From NCBI RefSeq assembly GCF_022458985.1, contig NC_061779.1, positions 18,211,001 to 18,275,000 on the forward strand: a stretch of 64,000 nt of DNA, given 5' to 3'. Source of the stretch: Mugil cephalus (lineage: Eukaryota > Chordata > Actinopteri > Mugiliformes > Mugilidae). A program made the translations under genes and the position numbers. This document shows, piece after piece, positions 24,601 through 34,700 of the stretch (positions are counted from its first letter, which is position 1; each line of letters opens with the position of its first letter). Below the pieces are notes generated by a model. The model was given only the letters and a program-made list of their open reading frames with translations. It searched no databases and was not told the DNA's origin.

Positions 24601-27287
24601 GCCCGATGACAGGTAGTCTGCTTGGTTCTGAGCGGGGGCCGACGGCCCGCCCTGGTTGACCTTACGGATCACCTCGTTAATTGAATCATCCATAGTCCAG
24701 TTTCCTAGGCCTACGTGCGGCGGCGGCAGGTGAAGAGGCGTTGAAGTGTCTCTTAACAAGTTGCTGCCCCCAACCGGGACCTTAGGTGTAGACTGATCCG
24801 TGATGGTCAGTCTCCTGGGGCTGGAGAATCCATTACTATCCGAATCAGAGCCTGAGGAGAAAGCGAAGGGATCGGGCTCCCGCTCAGCACACGCCCTCGC
24901 AATCACAGCATCGATGGAGTCATCGATGGCTGTGTTATCAGGCTCCAGTTTCTTGAACGGTCCCTCAGCCATCTCCCGGTCCTCAATGTTCTGACGCATA
25001 TGGATGTTCTCTTTGCCCATCCTCTCACTCAGCGCTAACAGCGGTAGATGGTGCACACTATCTGTTTTGCTTTGAGGTTGACATACTTTAGCTGAACCAG
25101 CTGGACCCATCTTTGGGCTTTTGGGGCTTTTAGGACTCTTCGTCCTGCCTGGGGATTTCTTCCTTTCCTTAGACGGCTTTGGAGAATGGATGGGGCTGCC
25201 AACTACTGGAACAGGAACGACCCCTTTAGGTGACTTAGTCCGTTGTCTGCCAGGGGATGAGACCTTAGGCTTTCTCCCTGGAGTAGTGAGGCCCTTTTGA
25301 TCAGAGTGTTTTGGTATTACTGGCTGAGGTCTGAAGGAAGGCAGGGTTCCAGACGGTGCTTCAGGTGACAGGGGGTCAAGGCTGTCATGAGAAGGCAGAA
25401 TGCCCGGGGGAACACGTTGCGGGTTGAGAGAGGTAAGGGGCTCCCTGGGCTCAACCCCCCATTCTGGGCTGAGGCCGGGGTACATGCGCGGTCTCTTGGA
25501 GGTTGGCATCATGCCCATAGCGGCGTCGGGACTGTCCAGGTGCCTCTTTAGAGGGTGGTTTTCATCATTAACCGTCTCGTCTTCATCTATTTCCTCCTCG
25601 TCCTCCTCCAGAGCCACCTGCATGGCTTCGGCTGAGGTGCCCATGTCAGCAAGAACCTCTTCCTCCTCCTCTTCTACAGACGAAAGGGACGGACAGGACG
25701 TTAGTGATGCATTGTTTACAGTTTGCATTGCATTAATTCTCACAGCGTTGTTTTGATTAAATATTCCAATAGATTTGCCCTGCTCCAAAAATAAGGTGCG
25801 TTGCAGAATTTAATAAGTACACCAAGGTTTTCTAGCTGACCTCCTACCAGAAGCGTTAAATCATGAATGCACAAGCATCATTGGCCCCATGTCACTCGGG
25901 GTGCACTTCACTTTTGTAAATGAGAGACTGCAGTCTCGGTTTAATTAAACACATTTTACTGACCCTATGTTGGTGGAAAAATCTATTTTATCCATTTAAA
26001 ATGGAAACGATAACAAAAATGTGAAGACGTGCAAATACATTTTAGTCAATGCCATTTACTGTACAACAAATGTTTTCCTTAGCTTTTGTTGAAAATGTTT
26101 TAGAGAAAATGTAGTTGGTGGTGTTAATCTACACTGCACATTTCCTTTCCAATATTTAGTCCATGCTCACCGACTTACAACCCGATGACATGTCATTAAA
26201 AGGAAAGAAACTACGTAAAACAAACACAGCCGCTGGCTATGAAAACAACAATTCTCTTGGAAACACTCTTACTAATAATAGTCAACAAAACAAAACTGAA
26301 GTGAATATTTATAATCAGCTATTTTGCTGTCAACTATTAAATGACAAATATAAATGAGGTATTATGCACCTAAGATTAACTCAGAACACGAGGAAACCTT
26401 TGGGTATGCAGAGTAATGTGCATTCAGCTACTACATGTACTGACCTTCCTGTAGGGAGACCAGGGGTGGCATGTAATCTGGAATGTAGTCCTTCCTTTCC
26501 TCTGCATCTCGGACTCCAGGCTGGGGAAACTGCATGACATTGTTTTTGCTAACAGGGAAGAGTGGCGTTTGATGGGTGAAGGCCACAGGCTCCAGGTTGT
26601 GGACGTAGTCCTCCAGTTCACTCAGGCTCACCCCCAGGAGTCTGAAGGCCTGGCTGACATCATCCAGGACTGGATCTGTTCTCCCATCTGAAATGAAGAA
26701 TGAGAATCCATGAAAAATCTACATCTACTCCTTGTTAAACTGTACATTTAGGGTCAAAAGTTTGACTGCATCTAGTAACTTGCACATACGAGGCAGCCTG
26801 ATGGAGGCTAGAAGTGGTGCTCAACAGGTATCACAGTGGTAAAGATAATCATTGTAACGATAATACATCACTGGCTGCACCAATACACGCGACTATTGGC
26901 TCCTCACAATGATTAAAAAAAATAAAATAAAAAAAATAAAAAGCTGCACGTCCCCTGTAATAACTATAAACGGAAGATGCTTAGCGTTGTAGCTACTGTA
27001 CTTTTTGACACATCAACCTTTGCTAGGGGGCGCCAGCAACAGAAGCGGTCAAAAACAACGTGATCGACTAGTTCAGTTTTGCGGGTTAAAAAGTAATGAG
27101 AGTACTAAACAGGGCACTTACACAGCTCAGAGTACCGATGGCAGACCCTGGCCAGCTGCTGGATGTATCGATGCAACACATCGGACAGCAGATCGCACGC
27201 AGTGAGCTGAACCGCATCCCAGCCCAGAGCCTGGCAGATCTGCGCCACCGAAACACGCAGCAGCGAGCGGGCATAGCTCTCGCACAT
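21553..27287 (-). CDS. taf3: TAF3, TFIID subunit 3 (TBP-associated factor 3)
   Basis: TAF3 is a core promoter factor subunit that pairs through its histone fold (with TAF10 in known systems) and reads H3K4me3 through its PHD finger, recruiting TFIID. Coding exons in transcript order are 27287-27122, 26687-26445, 25673-23833, 23747-23665, 23313-23040, 22889-22783 and 21667-21553. All phases agree and give 942 residues, close to the human 929. Residues 1 to about 80 are the histone fold (MCESYARSLLRVSVAQICQA). Residues 137-750 are the acidic then lysine/glutamate-rich middle. About 778-869 is a proline-rich segment. The PHD finger is at about 877-930 with Cys4-His-Cys3 intact (CPGC, CDDC, H, C, FCVKC). 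The protein ends in a basic tail, KKHKKKKHKPH. The start Met aligns with the family N-terminus. Confidence 0.97.
21926..22000 (-). repeat. tRNA-derived SINE head (pol III B box)
   Basis: On the minus strand, 21951-21941 reads GGTTCGATTCC, a perfect tRNA T-loop/B-box sequence. About 30-40 nt upstream is TGGACCGAGG, a weak A-box-like stretch. I could not fold a full cloverleaf with matching acceptor stem, so a decayed tRNA-like SINE in a taf3 intron is likelier than a working tRNA gene. Confidence 0.45.
22783..22889 (-). CDS. taf3: taf3 exon: first half of PHD finger
   Basis: The exon encodes IRDEWGNQIWICPGCNKPDD and then GSPMIGCDDCDDWYH. The Met and the Trp of DDWYH known in this family to form the aromatic/hydrophobic H3K4me3 pocket are present. 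Phase 0 entry, phase 2 exit. Confidence 0.96.
23040..23747 (-). CDS. taf3: taf3 exons 4 and 5 (proline-rich segment)
   Basis: Exon 4 (23747-23665) encodes SPVIPRLTLRVGAGQDK, a conserved block of TAF3. Exon 5 (23313-23040) encodes VISKVVPNSEPKTP, a long Pro/Ala/Leu run and PVRSVVTETVSTYV leading into the PHD finger. The intron between them is 23314-23664. The proline run is probably disordered. Confidence 0.93.
23833..25673 (-). CDS. taf3: taf3 large exon 3 (acidic and Lys/Glu-rich middle)
   Basis: This 1841-nt exon starts with an acidic EEEEEEVLADM stretch. It contains ARACAEREPDPFAFSSGS and SWTMD-like conserved blocks, SPGRTKSPKSPKSPK repeats and a long KEKEKEK/KDKKKDK region. It is typical of TAF3 and probably disordered. 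The flanking introns, 25674-26444 (AT-rich) and 26688-27121 (A-rich near 26913-26942), show nothing else. Confidence 0.96.
27122..27287 (-). CDS. taf3: taf3 first coding exon (histone fold)
   Basis: The exon encodes MCESYARSLLRVSVAQICQA and continues to CHRYSEL plus one base of Tyr. The donor is GTAAGT. Exon 2 (26687-26445) continues YGRTDPVLDDVSQAFRLLGV, completing the histone-fold helices, then EERKDYIPDYMPP. Confidence 0.96.
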
Positions 27288-27490
27288 CTCGCTGACTTAG
27301 TTACGGTATTAATTCCGGTCACTTCCTCTTCAAAAACATGCTCCCGGTCTTCATGTCTCACGGAACCCCCGGGGGGCTTGGGAAAACCCACTACCGCGGT
27401 TAAATTTGGACATCTACTTCAGTAAATATATTGGCGCTTTTGCCAGAGTCGCCATCTTGATTCCATCGATAGACCCGTCCCCGAAATCAA

Positions 27491-27508
27491 TTGTGCGCAT
27501 GCGCACAA
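27491..27508. promoter_or_regulatory. taf3: NRF1-type palindrome in taf3 promoter
   Basis: TTGTGCGCATGCGCACAA is an exact 18-nt palindrome containing the NRF1 consensus GCGCATGCGC. It lies about 205 bp upstream of the taf3 ATG. A second TGCGCA core lies near 27554. NRF1 sites are common in housekeeping CpG promoters; binding here is inferred. Confidence 0.65.
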
Positions 27509-28139
27509 GCGACCGTCAGCCACCAGCTCTCTGCGGCTCATCTCCGTCTGAACATGCGCAGCCCGAACCCGTGACCAGCAGCTAGTAGCATGTAGCTACA
27601 CGGAAACTGCAGATTACTCATGACCATTACAAATCTTCACTGAACTCATGGTAGACAAGCACAGTCTCCGTACACTCAGCCAGGAATCATTTTAAAGTAA
27701 ATAATAATTTATTATACGGTTAGTTTCAGTTTTCACTTCCTAAAGCTGAGTCACTTGGAGGTATCGCTATCGACTGACTCCAACTTCCGGTGTCCAAGTA
27801 ATTTGAGTGTGGCATTTTTCTTGTGAATAAACGTAAGTGTGCATGGCGAGTCGTCTCAATATTCACCCTATTTGTTTATTTTATTTTATTTTATTTATTT
27901 ATTATTGTTCAGCAGGTAGCTGAGTTTGGAAACATAGTTTACTTCTATTTCCAGGCTCATTTTTTCAACCTTTAGTGTCTTTTGCCTGCAAGTTTAATTT
28001 CCCACACTGGGTGGTGCTGGATTATTAAATAAAATCAAATCTCCTGACTTGCAGTGTCACTTACATAGAAACCCATTTACCCCAGTGCGGAGTTAAAGGC
28101 GGTGGAAAAGATCTGATTAGTCATTATTGTGAGAAACTT

Positions 28140-28290
28140 TCAATTTCTTTCAATTTAGTTTTATTTCTATAACATCAGCAGCAATACAGATGGCCTCAAG
28201 AATCATTACAGAACCCAGCCTATAACCCCCAGAGCTAGAAGTAAAACAATGGTGGCAAGGGGAAAAAAATAAAATGAACCCAGCTCATAT
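28140..28290. repeat. degenerate interspersed repeat
   Basis: TTTAGTTTTATTTCTATAA is followed by a GGCCTCAAG motif and then GGTGGCAAGGGGAAA. This resembles a very common fish repeat that has a TTTTATTTATATAG head and a GGCAAGGAAAA end. The copy is old and its class was not determined. Confidence 0.35.
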
Positions 28291-30399
28291 GGGGTGTGAA
28301 CATCTCAGTTTACCTACAGAAACAAATGACGAGACAGAAATAAACAGAATCTGAAATCTGAAAGCTTTCATTCTTTAATCAATACATTAATCGCATACCA
28401 CCCTCCTGTCTCTCCTTACACTGTATTAGAGAAGGGAGTACATTATGTACAAGATGACTGTTGTTTCAAGTCCCACAACAGAGGGACTGGGTCATCAAAA
28501 GAGAACATGAAATTTACTTCCAAAGCATTTTTTCTTGGACGTAATATAAACCTTTGTGTGAATACACCAGTTGTTATGCATACATTATTTCTCACCAGTG
28601 ATGTGTTATCATTTCAAAAACTAAAGCTGATAGCAGCTTTTAGCATAATGCGTTTAAAGAAACACACACAAAAAGGATTGAGAGACATTGTTTGGATATT
28701 TTCAGTAACCCTGTCTTGGCCCTGCTGTTCTCTGTGCTTCCAGTTCCGTGTTTTTGTTCTGTCCCTCTGTTTTTCTCCCGTTCATTAGGCACATTATTAG
28801 GCACACCTGGGGAGGAGACTGGTAAGAACACCCGATCCAGCTGCAGCCAATCTTAATCAAGTGCACTTTAAAAGGATTGCCGTGGCGTCCCTCTTGTGCC
28901 AGATAGTTACGCTTCACTTGGTCTGTACCAGAGCGTAGGCTTCATCTAAAGTAAGATATTGGAAACTTCTTGTCGAGAACTAATTTTTATCCTTTGTGTT
29001 TTTTCTCTCTTTTAGTGCCTCCTTAGAAGAGCTGGTCTCCTGCCCAGGCAGCCATTTTTGCGTTTTCTACTGCTGGAGTTTCCAGTGTCTCTTGTTCACC
29101 TTTTGCCCATTTTTAGTTTTTTTGGTCTTTGTACTCTTTGCCTGACGTTTTGTATTAAAATTGTTCTCATTTACTTCACCTCGAGTTTCTTGGTCTCTTG
29201 CATTCTGGGTCCGACTTCAGGCAGACTGAGTGACATGTTGAAGTTTTCCTCTTTGATTACTGCTATTGTTCAAAAATGTGTGGACAATTCAAAAGTAATT
29301 TTTACTGACTACAGATCAGTTGGAAATATTTCAGGCAGTAATGGACCAAAAGCCAGCAGCCACAGTGATCTGTTAGATGAAGAGCTGCAGATGACAGGGA
29401 GCAGCTTCTCAGGGAGGTAACCAACTACTTTTTCTGTACCATATGCCAGACTGATGCTGTTTGCAGCATAAAATCAGGTCACAGTTGCTCAGAGAATGAT
29501 GGGAAAAAAAAAAATTATAACATGACTTCTCTAATGAAACAACTGTTTTTTTGCTTCCTCCAGATCTCTGTGACCAGTCTTTAAAAAAAGTAATTTGCTA
29601 TCATCAAAAGTAACTACATGTAACACTACAGGTGTGCCACTGATTATGTAATAAATTAGATTTTTATTCATTGATGAATGAATGCACAAGAAGAGACATT
29701 CGCCACTAGTGTCACTACATTAATACAACCTATAGACCTACCTCTTTAGTGTGTAGTCACATCACTTTTTTTTGCAGAGCCTTGCAGATGAAGTCTGTAG
29801 GTTTCTCTTCTCTCGATAGCAACAGAACTACTAAGAGTCTACTACTTTATCAGCCTTACTGACTGGCATATTCACATTTCTGGATATCTTTTTTAATCCC
29901 TTTCCATTTTAAAGGGCACCTACTGTTTCTTGCAGGTACATTGTAAGTTTCTTTTGCTTTCCCCACTATATATACACAATTATGTGATAACAATGCTTTC
30001 ATCTAACCACCATCCCCTTAGTAATTATTTTTTAATCAAGTATTTTTTCCAAAAAATGTTAAATATTTCATAAATTCTGCCAGCGTATGTACATTTATGG
30101 ATGGTCCTCCTTATGTGTCCTACTTAAAAATGGACTTCCTCAGGGATCCAATCTGGGCCCTCCACTGATTTCCATGCATGTGCTTCCACTGGAGTAAATC
30201 TTAATTGTTTGTTTGTTTTTTTTGTCTTTACGACTCAAACAGAAATTGTGATCATGACTCTTTCTGCCTCTAAACGATACCAATTGTTTGGCGTCTGGTT
30301 TGGACCAACCATTGAACAAAATCTCAGGGCTTCTTTTTTTTTTTTTTATTTGAAACTCAAATGACAAATGTGCAGCTTTCAGTTTAAGTCGGTCTCTGA

Positions 30400-31350
30400 T
30401 GTTGCACATTTCTTACAGACATTGGTCCATCAATGATGGCTAAGCATCCTGGCCCAGATCCATGAAAACAGGCCCAAAAGACATTACCACTCCAACATGT
30501 AACAAAATAAGGTTCTGATGCTGGAATGCTGTATTTTATTATCTCCAAACATGAAAACACAATGCTTCTCATGTCCACATGTTGTGTAGCAAGCTGCAGA
30601 CGGGCAGAAATATTCTTATTGATAGAGCAATGGCTTTGACCTTGCCACTCTGCCTTGTTCACCATGGTTGTCCAGTGTATCTCCTGATGGTCAATTCACA
30701 GGTGTCAACTTGGGTGGATTAGCTCAAATGGGCGTTCATTCAAGACATAGCAGGATCCACGTCTGTATTCTCCAAACCTCATTTGAGGAACTCTGGGGAA
30801 CCTTAGCCCTGTGTCCATAGCAACTGTGCCTTAAGCAAGCACCTGACCCCAAATTTGCTTCCTGGTTGCTGTAAAAGTGTAGTGTACACACTGCTTTGTG
30901 AATGGATGGATGGATGTGACATTAAGATCAATGATTAATTGATTATTTTATTTATTATTAGCCAATGTGAGAGAGACCTTTAGTTGCTTACCCTGGGTTC
31001 CTTTGTGACCTCAGACTATTATGTGTTTTGCTTTAGGGTGATCTTTGTTGGGCAACCATGCCTGTGGAGGGTAACGGCCATCTTCAGTCCCCTCCATTTG
31101 TTTGCAAGCTGTCTGTGGATTTGTGGAATCTACAGCTCTGTAACCTTTGCAACCAATCAACAGCTCCTTTGTCCATGCCATCATGACTGATAAAGTCGTG
31201 ATTTTTTTTAAACAAAGCACTGAACAAGAGTCTCATTACATTGATTGGAAACACTTCTGAACAAACTGACTCTAATTAGGCCTTGAAATGAATTTGTTTT
31301 CCTGGAGGTGCACTTCCTTTGCAACTCGTAGACGTGTAATATTGACCAAT
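30400..31350 (-). mobile_element. Tc1/mariner-like element, decayed, with insertion
   Basis: Minus-strand translation gives pieces of a Tc1 transposase in order: MAWTKELL and PNKDHPKAKHIIV at 31181-31010, then sequence for a VTKEP-like stretch to about 30960, then after a gap a CRPSA-type segment near 30600, and WACFHGSGPGCLAIIDGPM near 30420-30480. These match family motifs GKGYKTIS, GRPTKITPRARR and VWACF-x-ASGPGRLAIIDG. Roughly 240 bp at about 30715-30958 interrupts it. Many stops and frameshifts show it is dead. Terminal repeats were not resolved. Confidence 0.75.
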
Positions 31351-31795
31351 TTTCCAGAACAAACATATACAAAAGTATAATATTTCTGTTTCATTTGTTT
31401 AATTGGGATCTCTTTGTTTACTTTCAGGACCATTGAGTAATTTTTATGCAGAAAGTATTAGGTTTGCAAATACTTCAAGCAAAACTGTATATCATAAATA
31501 GTCTTAGTACTATCATTATGTACAATGTTCATTGCATTGCAATGTATAAAATAAGATTCATAAGGAAATACACACAATGTGGAAAAAAATCACTTTAACA
31601 GGTTTATCATTATATTTACAATAAAAACATGTTACAAAAATATTACAGCATAGCTGCCAGCATATTGACATTATTGCCACTCTATCCATTAACTGAATGA
31701 TAACTATTTCTAAGCACGAACAAAAAACAGTTTACCGAATTTGTTAGGTGTACTAGTTTCTCCTCACATCTAGTGAGTTTTTCAATTTTCTCAGC

Positions 31796-34700
31796 TCAGA
31801 CTATAAACTGAGTGTTTAGAGGCGTTGTCAGGAAAGAGTTCAAAGTCAGTGTTAAAATCCCATTTCTCTCAAAGGTACCGTCCGTTGTCCTATCTGTAAA
31901 AAGAAAAAGAAATCAGAAAAATGCATAATTATTGACAAAAACCTTTACGTATTAACTGAGTAACTATACAATAACTAGAACTATGTAAATTTCAGGGACT
32001 TTTAGGGACATTTCTTCAAGTCACATGAGCTTTGGAATTGATCACTCTAATTATTTATTTAATCCTTTATAGAGTATTTCAAACTATAATTTCAAATCAA
32101 GTTGCCACTTTATTGGGACTTGGAGGGAGCAGTTATTATGGATATTGCTACATTAGTGCCTCACCGGTTATAAAAACTGCATAACGTGATGATATGTGCT
32201 GGACTTGCAAGCGGACCAAACATGAAAGATAGTCGGGCTCGTCTCTTGAGATCGTGTCGCACTCGTGGTAAGGCAAGACATCCAGTATTCCAGCATCTTG
32301 GCCCAAGTATAGAAAACGTTTCTTCTCTTTCTCCTCTGCACTCAACCTGGATTTGAGACGTAGAAAGTTATATTTGGGTATAATATTTCTACAGAATATG
32401 CACAATCTACGAGACAAAAACAGATTGTTCTGAATGGCAGTCACAAAAATAAAACAAATACTGAATCAATGAAGATTCATGCCGTTTGTTTTTCTTGAAA
32501 CTTGAAACGAAGGATCTCTGATATACAGATATGCGAACACAGTATGCCCATCCCAGCAATATGTTGTTGGTCCTTCACATGCTGCCAAAAGAACACTAAG
32601 GCACAGACTCTGAACGTGCCTTCTGGTATCTGTGAGAGCACTGCCTAGATCAACTGATTGGCATAGCTCTCACCCCCTCTCTTGCCAGACAGCAGACCAC
32701 ACAAACAGGATATAAGAACACCAGCCTGTGCCACATAAGTAAAGATTACAGTTTCTGCTTTATTCTGCCTTTTTTTATGCAAGTTACACGAAGTCAGGCA
32801 AGAGCAAGGGCAACTTGTGTGTGGTGTAGCAACATAAAGTTGCATGTCGCACCAAAAAGAGGCCACATATAACAACAGTGTCAAAAGTCCTCGACTTGAC
32901 TGATGTTTGTGTTTGTTTGTTTCTGTTGTGTTCCTTCACTGGTCACTGATTTCCTGTAGTCAGCTGTTGTGTGCCACACCGTATTGTCCAATGGAAAAGT
33001 AAACAAAAATCAGAATTATAAAATGGACACACGTGCACTGCCAAGACTTGGTTCCTGAGAAAAGGGAAGTGAGGACAAGACCACTACCTTGCATTTTCTT
33101 TAAGCCGACGACTGTCTTTGTAATGCAACATCCATTTCCACTTCCTCATTCTACTCAAGTCTTGCATGGTTTCATACATCTTTTTCATGTTGCCTGTAAT
33201 TTCATGAAAAGGTTTAAGTTAAATGTAATGACCCGCTTTCATGACAATATTTATAACAAGTTGGAACTTAAACATGTACATACGAAGACTGAGGGACTCC
33301 AGCACTGTTCTGTCAAACATTATAAAACCACCCCTTGTGAAGAGCTCCTGGTAGGTGAGATTCATAACGTCATCTGGTTCGTCAATGCCAATGAACTTCA
33401 CACCAGGCGACTTCTTCAGCTCAAGCAAATGAGGGATCTGAAGAGCATAGATCAGAGTCAGTAAATCCTGCTTGTATTGGCAAAGTTTTGTCATGATGTT
33501 ATGCACTGGCTGATTTGTTACCTCACAAATGTGCTCTGCAATGTCTTCATTCCTTAGGATGATGAGTAGAGATGAAGAACTATTCTCACAAAGGAAAAAT
33601 TCAGGTGGCTGGACAGCAGTATGGCCTTCTGCCTCCAGTTGTGCCTTTTGGAAATTAAGGAGGAATTAATTTCCTTTAAAAGCCATTTTCCTTTAGCAAG
33701 TCTAACACTGCTTTGACATCATAAAGGTTACCCAACTTTTAGCTATTTTTTTTAAAAACAAACTACTGTGGAAACATACAGCTCTAACTGCAGATGTAAG
33801 CCTATGAATATATTCTGACCATTAATTTCCATGTATTTGTGTGCAAACAATAATCTTGTACAATGTCCCTACAGTTGTGTAAAGAGTGCCCCCTTCCCGT
33901 TTTCTTATATTTTGTCACACTTAAATATTTCAGATCATTAAACAAATTTAAATATTAGTCAAGGATAACACAAGTAAAAACAAAATGCAAAACCTTTAAA
34001 TTAAGGTTTTTATTATTAAGTGAAAACAAAATCCAAACCTACATGGCCCCGCGTGAAAAGGTGACTGCCTCTTAGACCTAATAACTGGTTGGGCGACAAC
34101 TGCAGCAACAACTGGAATCAAGCGTTTGTGATAACTTGCAATGAGTCTTTTCCAGCACTGTGGAAAATTTTGGCATACTCATCTTTGCAGAATTGTTCCA
34201 ATTCAACCACATTGGAGGGTTTTCGAGCATGAACCACCTTTTTAATGTCATGCCACAGCATCTCAATATGATTCAGGTCAGTACTTTGATTAGACCACTC
34301 CAAGGTCCTCAGTGTGTTTCTCTTCAGCCACGTGGACTTGCTGGTGAGTTTTGGATCATTGTCCTGCTGCGGAACCCAAGTTCACTTCAGTTTGAGGTTA
34401 TGAACAGATGGCATGACATTTTCCTTCAGGATTTTTTTTTAGACAGCAGAATTCATGGCTCCATTTAGCACATTAAGTCTTCCAGGTCCTGAAGCAGCAA
34501 AACAGCCTCAGACCATCACATTATCACCACCAGATTTTACTGTTGCTATGATGTTCTTTTTCTGAAATGCTGTGTTACTTTTACTTACTTCATAAGCAAG
34601 AGAAAGCAGTAAGATGCACTAAGGCCATCTTGCAAGCTTGCAGTGGTTTAGGGTTAGTCTCTCTCAAGGGGGATATACTTCAACTAAGTTCTGAAATGCT

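Larger units (their letters stand above)
27288..31795. other. intergenic region between taf3 and tasor2
   Basis: The first 250 bp hold the taf3 5' UTR and promoter. The rest holds repeats: a TTTTA/TTTAT run at about 27869-27905, a degenerate interspersed repeat at about 28140-28290, a repeat-like stretch at about 28790-29220, and a Tc1 relic at 30400-31350. The tasor2 3' UTR must occupy the right end. No clear AATAAA on the minus strand was seen near the stop. No gene was recognised. Confidence 0.55.

Noticed and set aside
23717-24616. A 299-codon plus-strand open frame rich in Phe, Ser and Leu
   Set aside because: It is the antisense shadow of the Lys/Glu-rich taf3 exon 3. The AAG and GAG codons read as CTT and CTC in reverse, which cannot give stops. 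taf3 on the minus strand is supported by family similarity.
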